Below are positions 24,444-31,822 of a stretch of DNA of 44,385 nucleotides, piece after piece. A program made the position numbers and the translations under genes. This DNA is from Clostridia bacterium (GTDB taxonomy: Bacteria; Bacillota; Sulfobacillia; SLMV01): NCBI GenBank assembly GCA_003551215.1, contig PUMD01000005.1, positions 1 to 44,385 of the forward strand, given 5' to 3'. Under the pieces are notes generated by a model. The model worked only from the letters and a program-made list of their open reading frames with translations. It was not told the origin of the DNA and ran no database searches. Position 1 is the stretch's first letter, and each line of letters starts with the position of its first letter.

Positions 24444-25382
24444 TCAGTCTATCCAGCCCTGCTCCTGCAGGAATTCCCGCGCCACATCCTGGTAATCGCG
24501 CTCGTGAACGTCAACCTCGGCGTTAAGCTTGGCCATGGTTTCCTCATCAATAGCTCCCCACAGCACCTCCAGGGCCTCTTCAACTTCGGGATAATCCTGC
24601 AGAACCTGCGTGTCCATGATCAGTATGCCGTCGTAGGGAGGGAAGAAATCCTGGTCGTCCTCCAGCACCACCAGGTCCTGCGCCTCAATCCGTCCGTCGG
24701 TCGAATAAGCAACAGATACGTCAACATCTCCTTCGCCCACCGCCCGGTATACCATGCCGTAATCCATCGGCTCAGTCTGGTCAAATTCCAGGTTATAATG
24801 CTGCAGGAAATCGTCAAGACCGTCGCCTTCCCGTTCGGTGAAGTCGTAATCGCAGGCTAAAATGAGATCTTCTGAGTGATCCCGGAGATCGCTTATGGTC
24901 TGCAGCCCGTGCTCATCGGCGAATTTTTGCCTGACCGCGGGAATATAAGTGTTATTGAACCCAAAGGGCGGCATGACCGTCGCCTCATACTGATCCTGAT
25001 ATTCCTCGGTCACAAATTCCAGCACCCGATCGCGGTCCCGCCATTCCTCGGTAACGTCCATGTCAAACAAGGCAGTGAATATGGTTCCAGTCCAGGAAAT
25101 GTAGCCGTTAAGTTCATCTTCCAGCAGGGCCTCATGCATCAATCCCTCTGCTGTGAATCCGCTGGTATGCTCTGCCTGCAGATCTGTCTTTTCCTCTATA
25201 AGGATGACAGCCATTTCACTGAGAATCCACGGCTCCGAAAAGGTGCTTGAACCCAGGACGATTGTTTCTTCCGGCTGCTGTGGATCATCTGCCGCCTCCT
25301 GGCCACATCCCACCATTGTAAAAGCAGTCGTGAGACATAAGGCAACGACCAACGCCAGCATACGGCAAGAGCGTGTTCTCAT
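24444..25382 (-). CDS. Glycine betaine/choline-type ABC binding lipoprotein
   Basis: A 312-residue substrate-binding lipoprotein of the OpuAC/OsmF type, held at the outer face of the membrane. The signal peptide ends in a lipobox, TMVGC, with the lipidated cysteine at residue 26. The mature part contains TIVLGSSTFSEPWILSEM and HTSGFTAEGLMHEALL, usual at the start of these domains, and VDVSVAYSTDGRI near residue 220. It is very acidic, which fits a salt-adapted organism. It is the last gene of a three-gene ABC operon. The ligand is probably a quaternary amine such as betaine, choline or carnitine; the aromatic ligand cage cannot be confirmed by eye. Confidence 0.9.
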   Translation of the reverse strand: MRTRSCRMLALVVALCLTTAFTMVGCGQEAADDPQQPEETIVLGSSTFSEPWILSEMAVILIEEKTDLQAEHTSGFTAEGLMHEALLEDELNGYISWTGTIFTALFDMDVTEEWRDRDRVLEFVTEEYQDQYEATVMPPFGFNNTYIPAVRQKFADEHGLQTISDLRDHSEDLILACDYDFTEREGDGLDDFLQHYNLEFDQTEPMDYGMVYRAVGEGDVDVSVAYSTDGRIEAQDLVVLEDDQDFFPPYDGILIMDTQVLQDYPEVEEALEVLWGAIDEETMAKLNAEVDVHERDYQDVAREFLQEQGWID

Positions 25383-25427
25383 GGTGCAGATCCCCTCCTT
25401 AAGGGTTTCGGGATTCGGTCGATTGAC

Positions 25428-26087
25428 CTAGATTTTCAGACCTTTTGGAGTAACCAGATACTCAACGAAACCCAGCAGCTGGTCGCCAAGCAGGGCAAGC
25501 AGCGCACTGGGCACCGCACCGACCAAAATCAGATCATCACGTATGGTGCTGAGGCCCGTTACTATGAACTCGCCAAAGCCGCCTCCTCCTATATACGCGG
25601 CCAGGACAGCGGTACCTATTATTATCACCGTCGACGTTCTGATGCCTGCCATTATCACGGGAACCGCCAGTGGCAGCTCTACCTTGCGCAGCACCTGCAG
25701 GTCAGTCATACCAACTCCCTGCGCGGCCTGCTTCAAAGGCTCATCTACTTCCTTTATGCCGGTGTACGTGTTGCGGAGAATGGGTAGAATGGCGTACAGA
25801 AAAAGGGCCAGGTAAGCGGGACGGCGGCCGATGCCAACTCCCAGCGGTATCATTATGGCCAACAGGGCAAGGCTCGGGATCGTCTGAAGTACATTAGCCA
25901 CGCCAATAGCAAACGCCTCCACCACCTCATTTCGAGTGGCCCAGATCCCCAGCGGGATCGACACTACCGTGGCAGCAGAAACTGGAACAACCACCAGCAG
26001 CAAATGGGCCTGAAAAGCCGCTATCAGCTGCTCCTGTCTGGCACTCGCCGCTTCGATAAAAGACAGCAGTAAATCCACTCTCTTCAA
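25428..26087 (-). CDS. Betaine/choline-type ABC transporter permease
   Basis: A 219-residue permease of the OpuB/OpuC type with about five to six membrane helices. The EAA-loop that contacts the ATPase is visible as LKQAAQGVGMTDLQVLRKVELPLAVP (about residues 118-143), preceded by LPILRNTYTGI. Length is typical for single-domain permeases that form a homodimer. Its ATG overlaps the stop of the ATPase gene by four bases, so translation is coupled. The binding-protein gene follows after 45 bases. Function: the membrane channel for osmoprotectant import. Confidence 0.93.
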   Translation of the reverse strand: MKRVDLLLSFIEAASARQEQLIAAFQAHLLLVVVPVSAATVVSIPLGIWATRNEVVEAFAIGVANVLQTIPSLALLAIMIPLGVGIGRRPAYLALFLYAILPILRNTYTGIKEVDEPLKQAAQGVGMTDLQVLRKVELPLAVPVIMAGIRTSTVIIIGTAVLAAYIGGGGFGEFIVTGLSTIRDDLILVGAVPSALLALLGDQLLGFVEYLVTPKGLKI

Positions 26088-27241
26088 TCCTCCTCCGGCA
26101 AGTCAATGGCTTCTCGTGGCCACATTTCTTCGACGAGTATGTCCACGAACCCGGTTTTAGTAAACACTCCGACTAACCGATTCTGTTCATCAACTACGCC
26201 AAGGCCGGCCGAGCTGCTCCTGGCAAGCTTGTGTACCGCCTGAAATACGCTTTCATCGCAGCTGACTGTCTGGCGGTCGGCAAGCTCGGTGACTGACGTC
26301 TTTTTGTCTGCATCATTTGCAGCACGGCTCACATCGTCAGCGGAGACCAGTCCAGCAAACCGGTTCTTTCCGTCAAGCAGCACCAGGTAATCACTTTCCT
26401 CCTGACGCATCTTCTTCATCGCCTCCGACAGCCTCAAGTCACTCGAGGCCCTCACTGCTCCATTGGAAGCAAGTTCACGCACTGTGACATCCAGAGGATC
26501 CTGCAGCATGCGGCGCGGGCCGATGAATTCCGCCACGAAGCGGTCCTCAGGATTGCGCAGCATGTCACGGGGTGGGTCAATCTGAACAATGTGGCCATTT
26601 TTCATCATGACTATGCGATCTGCCAGCTTGGTTGCCTCGTCCATATCGTGGGTAACGAAGACTATCGTCTTTTGCACCTCCTGCTGCAGCTCGAGCAACT
26701 CCTGCTGCAGCTGCGATCTGGTAATCGGGTCAAGGGCTCCAAAGGGCTCGTCCATCAGCAGGATATCGGGGTCGGCGGCAAGGGCACGCAGTACGCCGAT
26801 GCGCTGCTGCTGTCCCCCACTGAGCTCACGTGGAAAGCGGTCAATGTAAATGTCGGAGTCCATCCTGACCAGCTCGAGCAGCTCTTCTGCCCTCTGCTGT
26901 TTTTGCTGCGCCGACCATCCCTGCAGATCAGGTACAACAGAGATGTTCTGAGCAACCGTCATATGAGGAAATAGACCGATCTCCTGAAAAACGTAGCCCA
27001 TCTCCCGCCGCAGTTGAACTACATCCATCTCGGTGTTTGGGCGACCATTTACCAGGATCTGACCATCGGTTGGCTCGACAAGCCTGTTGATCATCTGCAG
27101 TGTAGTTGTCTTACCACATCCGCTGGGTCCTATAAGCACCACGAGCTCGCCCCGTTCAACCTGCAGTGAAAACTCTTCTACTGCCAGGTGGTCACCGTCG
27201 TAAACCTTGGTTACGTCCCTGAACTCGAGTACTTTGTCTAT
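26084..27241 (-). CDS. Betaine/choline-type ABC transporter ATPase with CBS domains
   Basis: A 385-residue ATPase of the OpuCA type. Walker A is GPSGCGKTT, the signature is LSGGQQQR, Walker B is ILLMDEP and the switch histidine is in FVTHD. The C-terminal third carries two CBS domains, which in this family sense ionic strength or nucleotides. The first ATG/GTG/TTG in frame, a GTG at 27142, lies just before Walker A and would remove the first beta strands. Family similarity (VLEFRDVTKVY) goes back to 27241, where the only candidate after a GGGAG site at nine bases is an ATA codon; a TGA stop lies three codons further up. I therefore infer a non-standard AUA start, or a base error here. Confidence 0.9.
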   Translation of the reverse strand: MDKVLEFRDVTKVYDGDHLAVEEFSLQVERGELVVLIGPSGCGKTTTLQMINRLVEPTDGQILVNGRPNTEMDVVQLRREMGYVFQEIGLFPHMTVAQNISVVPDLQGWSAQQKQQRAEELLELVRMDSDIYIDRFPRELSGGQQQRIGVLRALAADPDILLMDEPFGALDPITRSQLQQELLELQQEVQKTIVFVTHDMDEATKLADRIVMMKNGHIVQIDPPRDMLRNPEDRFVAEFIGPRRMLQDPLDVTVRELASNGAVRASSDLRLSEAMKKMRQEESDYLVLLDGKNRFAGLVSADDVSRAANDADKKTSVTELADRQTVSCDESVFQAVHKLARSSSAGLGVVDEQNRLVGVFTKTGFVDILVEEMWPREAIDLPEED

Positions 27242-27876
27242 TGGGTCTCACTCCCTTACCAGATGATAAAACCACCATCATCTCAGGCCGGTTCATCAAA
27301 GGCACCCTTTACCGGTCGAATAAAGCTTCATCCGCCCAAGCACGCAATCGCTGCGCAGGGTGGTACTTCATCAGTTTCGCATCGCAGGATCAAACTCATC
27401 AGTGAGGCTTCAGGTGGGCAACATGGTGCTCCACAGCACCAAGCATGTCAGACCTTCTGTACTTCTGTACATTAATGAACCCTCAACACAATCAGTGTCG
27501 ACGGTCGTTCACTATCGGACTTCCGCTAGCTTCAACTTGCATGCCTATATGACCTTGAGACCATATAAAAGAATATCAAGCAACCCTTTCAGGTCAAGGG
27601 GCAAAACCAGACCCTTCCATGACCTGACATACACAATCTTCCACTGCAGCCATTCTGTACGCCGCCCACCTGCCGGTTTTAACCTGCAGAAGGCAGCCAA
27701 ACTCCTTTAGTGTGCAGCGAAATCTGTACTTGACACAACCGGGCCTTGGGAGACGACCCGGAAATAGATAAAAAGGCCGATCTACAGAAGAGGGTCAACC
27801 ATAATATGCATGTAAATATATGTAATGTACTTATAAAAATGGTGACGGGGATTTTCTGTGCGCTGCGGAGCTAGAG
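27242..27876. other. Long non-coding region upstream of the betaine-type operon
   Basis: About 635 bases without a believable gene. On the minus strand, the leader of the transporter operon can form a nested hairpin at 27288-27315 (ACCGG/CCGGT outside, AAAGG/CCTTT inside) and another at 27421-27448 (ACATG/CATGT outside, GTGCT/AGCAC inside). A very A/T-rich patch is at about 27800-27840. I found no convincing promoter and no match to a riboswitch I know. Open frames on both strands lack ribosome binding sites. Confidence 0.5.
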
Positions 27877-27900
27877 CGGCCCCGGTGTGCACCGGGGCCG
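27877..27900. terminator. Perfect 11-bp hairpin after the second TldE gene
   Basis: CGGCCCCGGTG and CACCGGGGCCG are separated by two bases and form an extremely stable stem 13 bases after the TldE stop at 27914. No T-run follows on the minus strand, so it is a likely but atypical terminator or a 3'-end stabiliser. Confidence 0.55.
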
Positions 27901-27913
27901 GTGACGCCGTTTG

Positions 27914-29257
27914 TCATGCATCAGTCTTGCCGGTGAAGTGGAAATCAGCAATTTTCAACGCAGGGACGTAGTAGTTGCCGAAGAAACCCGGCGTGCGCTC
28001 ACGTTCGCTGGAGATTGCCTCGACATTACAGAAAGCCTCCAGCATGCTTTCGGTAAACCTCATATTCTTGACCGCACCGGTTATCTCGCCGTCTTCTATC
28101 TTGAAGACCCCGTCACGGGTCAGCCCGGTCAGTACTGACTGCCGGGGATTGATAGCGTTCATATAATGGAACCTGGTTACCAGCAGGCCTTCATCGGTGT
28201 TGGCAATTATCTCCCCGGTGCTGTGTTGTCCGCCAGCCATGATCATGTGCAGGGGCATTCCCCCCCGCTGGGGCATATCCACCGAATGACCCGTACTCTG
28301 CACGCCGTCTTTATGTGCACTCATCGCATCGTAGATGAAGTTCTTCACCACTCCGTCCTCAACCAGAGTGACCACCTGTCGGGGGTAACCTTCAAAGTCA
28401 AAGGGAAGTGATACCGTGTTTTCATTGGTGTGGTCATCGACGAGGTTAACCCGGGAATCGAAGACCTGTTCGCCCTGTTTTCCAGTGAGAAAACTCATCT
28501 GGTTCTGCACGCTTTTGGCACTGAATCCGGTGAAGGCCATGTAGGTAAGCAGGTTGCTCACCGCCAGCGGCTCCAGGATAACTGTATAGGCCCCAGGCTC
28601 GAGCTCCTCGCGGTCCCGGTTCATCTCGGCCTTCTTCTGAGCCCGCCCGAATGTCTGCAGAACATTCACGTCCTCAGGACGGGTGGACGTGTCGGCGGCA
28701 TAACCGGTCCCGCCACCCTCACCCAAGACTTCCACCAGGGCGGAAAAATTGACCTGGTTCCCACGCGCGAACCTCTTTATTCCCTCACTGTTGCCAAAGG
28801 CAAGATTACTCTCCTGATAGGTCAGCTTTCCCGAAGCTTTCTGCTGCTGCTGCAGGGTATCGAAACATTCAGCCAGCATTTCCGCCCGACGATCAACTCC
28901 GAATTTATCCGCCAGCTGTGGGTTGTAATGATCGGCCGAGATTTCCTCCGGCTCATCTACTGCAGGAGGCTGCTTTTCGCCAGGGGGTATGAACTGCAGG
29001 TTTTGCACAGCATCAGCAACAGCCTCTTTAAGTGAATCTCTATCGTACACAGTGGTCGATACGCGACTGCGCTTCTTCTCTTCCGTTACGGTTATGGTTA
29101 TGCTGGTGGCATCTTCGAATACGTTCTGATGAATCTCCGAGTTGGCATAGCGGGTCAGACCCTCGGCCCGTGATGTTATCATAACCCGGGCCTGGTAATC
29201 ACCGGCCTCATCGAGTATGAAATCGATAAGCTCGTAGCTTTGGTCTTTATCTAACAT
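27914..29257 (-). CDS. TldE/PmbA-family protein, second pair
   Basis: A 447-residue TldE protein, clearly a diverged relative of the one at 17.4-18.8 kb. Matching segments are LTRYANSEIHQNVF near residue 37, GTGYAADTSTRPED near residue 180, DAMSAHKDGVQSTGHS near residue 305 and NTDEGLLVTRFHYMNAINP near residue 350. It has no HExxxH, as expected of the partner subunit. The start is taken as the ATG at 29257, six bases after AGGTG, which overlaps the TldD stop by 11 bases; a GTG three codons earlier is possible. It should pair with the adjacent TldD, not with the distant copy, though cross-pairing cannot be excluded. Confidence 0.9.
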   Translation of the reverse strand: MLDKDQSYELIDFILDEAGDYQARVMITSRAEGLTRYANSEIHQNVFEDATSITITVTEEKKRSRVSTTVYDRDSLKEAVADAVQNLQFIPPGEKQPPAVDEPEEISADHYNPQLADKFGVDRRAEMLAECFDTLQQQQKASGKLTYQESNLAFGNSEGIKRFARGNQVNFSALVEVLGEGGGTGYAADTSTRPEDVNVLQTFGRAQKKAEMNRDREELEPGAYTVILEPLAVSNLLTYMAFTGFSAKSVQNQMSFLTGKQGEQVFDSRVNLVDDHTNENTVSLPFDFEGYPRQVVTLVEDGVVKNFIYDAMSAHKDGVQSTGHSVDMPQRGGMPLHMIMAGGQHSTGEIIANTDEGLLVTRFHYMNAINPRQSVLTGLTRDGVFKIEDGEITGAVKNMRFTESMLEAFCNVEAISSERERTPGFFGNYYVPALKIADFHFTGKTDA

Positions 29258-30689
29258 CCTTAACACCTACCTTCACATTTCTGAAACGCGCCGGTGCTGC
29301 TCCGTGTCCGACGTGCGCTACCTGGCTCGGCTCGCCCTTTCCGCAGTTGGGGGTACCGAACATCTGCCAGTGCTCTTCGGTGGCCACGCCATCGCAGGCA
29401 TTCCAAAACTCGGGCGTGATACCCGTGTAGATGGGGTCTTTGTAAATCTTCCCGGTCAACTTCCCTTCTTTGATCTCGTAGGCCACCTCACAGGCGAACT
29501 GGAAATTGAGCCTCCTGTCATCTATGCTCCAGCTTTTGTTGGTGTGCAGGTAGAGTCCATTCTCAATACCAGCTATAAGCTCATCGAAATCCTTGTCCCC
29601 CGGAAGCAGGTTGATGTTGGTCATACGTACTATGGGAATACGACCCCATCCATCAGCCCGTGCAGTCCCGTTGGATTCTTGCCCAACAACAGGCGCAGTA
29701 TCACGGGAAGTCAGGAAGTTGCGGAATTCGCCCTCGGTGATAATTTCGACCTTCTGCGCGGGGACCCCCTCGTCATCGTAACCGAAGGTACCCAGGCCAC
29801 CGGGTACAGTCGCATCAGCAACGATGTTGACGTGTTCTGAGCCGTAGGCGAAGCCGACCATATCTGGATTGAGGAAGCTTTCGCCTGCATACCCGGCTTC
29901 ATGCCCCAAGACCCGATCCATCTCGATGGGGTGGCCGACGCTTTCATGGATCTGCAGGGCCAGCTGAGAGCCGTCTATAACCAGGTCAAATTTCCCGGAG
30001 GGACACTCCTGGGCCGTCAGCAGCTGCGCAGCCTCTTCGCCGATTCGTGCCGCGTTCTCCACCAGCTGCAGATCTTTGACAAACTCATAACCGGCAGTCG
30101 CGAAGTTACCCCGAAAAGAATTCGGGAAGCTCCGCGTCTGCATGCCGTCCTTGCCGGCTGCAAAAGCCTGAATTCCGCCGCCGGATTCATACAGAGTCTG
30201 GTTGATGTAGGAACCATCCGTATCGGCAAAAACCTTGTCCTCCCTGCGAAAATCCATTGTTCCCTTGGTGCGGAAAAGCTCTGCATTCTTTCTCATCTCA
30301 TCCTCAGCCGCAAACAGTAGATCCAGCTTCTCCTGTCGCGACACCTCGAAGGGATCTATCTGTACAGGCGTCTCGTAATGGTCAACCACCGCATCCTTTT
30401 TGGCCAGACGGACGGGCTCTCTCTGTGCCTTCTTCGTTGCGCGGGCTATCTGTAGGGCCTTGTCTGCCGTCTTTACCATATTCTCAAATTCCTGCGAGGC
30501 GGCGAAGCCCAAAGCTCCGTCTATGAAAACTCGAATCCCGTATCCACGGCTGCGAGATGTCGAAAGGTCCTGGGCCATCCCGTTTTCGGTGGAAATGTGC
30601 TCCTCACTGATATCGTGTATCCTTATGTCGGCGTAATCGACGCCCCGGTCCTGCAGATAATCCAGAACTTTCGAGAGTTTCTCTTTCAT
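29247..30689 (-). CDS. tldD: TldD metallopeptidase, second pair
   Basis: A 480-residue TldD with HESVGH as the zinc motif (about residue 252) and the C-terminal cysteine in GTPNCGKGEP (about residue 452). LGTFGYDDEGVPAQK and VAHVGHGAAPARFRN are shared with the first TldD. The start is the ATG at 30689, seven bases after AGGGG, because the ATG at 30695 nearly touches that site. The gene is divergent from a manganese-catalase-like gene; the 237 bases between them must hold both promoters, neither of which I can define firmly. With TldE it forms a second, complete peptide-processing complex, whose substrate is unknown. Confidence 0.93.
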   Translation of the reverse strand: MKEKLSKVLDYLQDRGVDYADIRIHDISEEHISTENGMAQDLSTSRSRGYGIRVFIDGALGFAASQEFENMVKTADKALQIARATKKAQREPVRLAKKDAVVDHYETPVQIDPFEVSRQEKLDLLFAAEDEMRKNAELFRTKGTMDFRREDKVFADTDGSYINQTLYESGGGIQAFAAGKDGMQTRSFPNSFRGNFATAGYEFVKDLQLVENAARIGEEAAQLLTAQECPSGKFDLVIDGSQLALQIHESVGHPIEMDRVLGHEAGYAGESFLNPDMVGFAYGSEHVNIVADATVPGGLGTFGYDDEGVPAQKVEIITEGEFRNFLTSRDTAPVVGQESNGTARADGWGRIPIVRMTNINLLPGDKDFDELIAGIENGLYLHTNKSWSIDDRRLNFQFACEVAYEIKEGKLTGKIYKDPIYTGITPEFWNACDGVATEEHWQMFGTPNCGKGEPSQVAHVGHGAAPARFRNVKVGVKDVR

Positions 30690-30926
30690 TGACATACCCC
30701 TTTCCGTGTTTCAGTCCTAACGGACCGACAGAGCAACCCCTCACTCCTTCCATAAGTAAATGGCAATTTAACTGCTATATGATGCTGCCAGCACAAAAAC
30801 ATTTTACTGTTGTGACAAATATAATTTCTCGTTTCGGCAGCAGAATCCTGCTGGCCTGAGCGCTCATAAATGTTTATAAGCTGCTAAACCTACAGACAAA
30901 GCCCGAATATCAGAAAGGAGATTCAC

Positions 30927-31643
30927 ATGTTTGAACACAAAAAACAGCTGCTCAGGCCGGTAGCAGTTGAGGCACCCAATCCCACCTACGCCGCGATGCT
31001 GCAGGAACAACTGGGGGGACCTCAGGGCGAGATGAAGGCCGCCATGCAGTACTTTTCCCAGAGTATGCGCATAGCAAACGAAGCCATCCGGGATCTTTTC
31101 CTTGACATAGCCGCCGAGGAGCTCGGACACATGGAAATGGTAGCAGAAACAGTCCGTCTGCTCTATGGAGATGAGGTGCCCACTCATGCTCCGACCACCC
31201 AGCAGCTGGCCGGTGCGGCAATGAAGGGGCACACGCTCAGCGGCCTGTCCCCCATGCTGGCTGATGCTGGCGGGGTTCCCTGGACGGCCAGCTACATCAG
31301 TCAGACAGGAGATGCAGCCGCCGACCTGCTGGCTAACATAGCAGCAGAGCAGGGGGCCAAAGTTGTTTATCAGCATCTGCACCGACAGATCGATGACCGC
31401 TACGTCCGTGAGACGATAGACTTTCTGTTAAACCGGGAAGAAGCACATAATGCTCTCTTTCGGGAGGCCCTCAATGACATCGCCGATGCCGGCAGTCAGG
31501 TGAACTTCGGCGTCGACGAGCAGGCCCGGCTTTACTTTGATCTATCCGAACCGGGCCAGTATTACGAAGCCCCCGTTCCCACAGCTCCACGGTTCACCGC
31601 TCCCACGGAACAATCCGGAGGCCGCGGCAGTCATAACAAATGA
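30927..31643 (+). CDS. Manganese catalase / CotJC-like ferritin-fold protein
   Basis: A 238-residue four-helix protein of the manganese catalase family. Carboxylate and histidine ligands appear in EMKAAMQYFSQ (about residue 36), AAEELGHMEM (about 67) and the second-half EEAHNALF (about 171), with HQHLH-like YQHLHRQI (about 150). In spore-formers the CotJC members are inner spore-coat proteins, and others destroy hydrogen peroxide. Its length is between short CotJC proteins and full catalases, and the C-terminal tail is rich in proline and threonine. The ATG has AAAGGAG upstream. It is monocistronic and followed by a strong hairpin. A TATAAT at 30820-30825 without a good -35 is the only promoter hint. 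Confidence 0.88.
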   Translation: MFEHKKQLLRPVAVEAPNPTYAAMLQEQLGGPQGEMKAAMQYFSQSMRIANEAIRDLFLDIAAEELGHMEMVAETVRLLYGDEVPTHAPTTQQLAGAAMKGHTLSGLSPMLADAGGVPWTASYISQTGDAAADLLANIAAEQGAKVVYQHLHRQIDDRYVRETIDFLLNREEAHNALFREALNDIADAGSQVNFGVDEQARLYFDLSEPGQYYEAPVPTAPRFTAPTEQSGGRGSHNK

Positions 31644-31652
31644 GAGCATCAG

Positions 31653-31691
31653 GCAGCCGGGGAGCTTGTGGCTTCTGAGCACCCCGGCTGC
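31653..31691 (+). terminator. Hairpin terminator after the manganese-catalase gene
   Basis: A perfect 10-bp stem (GCAGCCGGGG and CCCCGGCTGC) with a 19-base loop begins ten bases after the stop. The 3' flank is CGCACATAAAAC without a T-run, so efficiency is uncertain. Confidence 0.55.
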
Positions 31692-31786
31692 GCACATAAA
31701 ACTATCAACAACTGCAGCAAAGCAGCATAGCCCGGTGTCCGGCGCGGACTCTAGCTGCTGCCAATGACGCCACCTGTTGCACCTGG

Positions 31787-31792
31787 TATAAT
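31787..31792 (+). promoter_or_regulatory. Extended -10 promoter of the penicillin-binding protein gene
   Basis: A perfect TATAAT preceded by TGG (an extended -10) lies about 30 bases before the TTG start. The -35 region at the right distance is poor (ATGACG), which is acceptable for extended -10 promoters. Confidence 0.6.
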
Positions 31793-31822
31793 AGAAGGCA
31801 CAGATTATGGAGGGATTCTGAG

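Noticed and set aside
27355-27375. GGGTGGTAC on the plus strand, resembling the T-box sequence
   Set aside because: Only part of the consensus matches, there is no terminator/antiterminator or specifier loop, and no aminoacyl-tRNA synthetase or amino-acid gene follows on that strand.
27370-27405. CTGATGA and CGAAAC on the minus strand, like a hammerhead ribozyme core
   Set aside because: The intervening stem II is too weak and I found no helices I and III with a GUC/NUH cleavage site in the right places.
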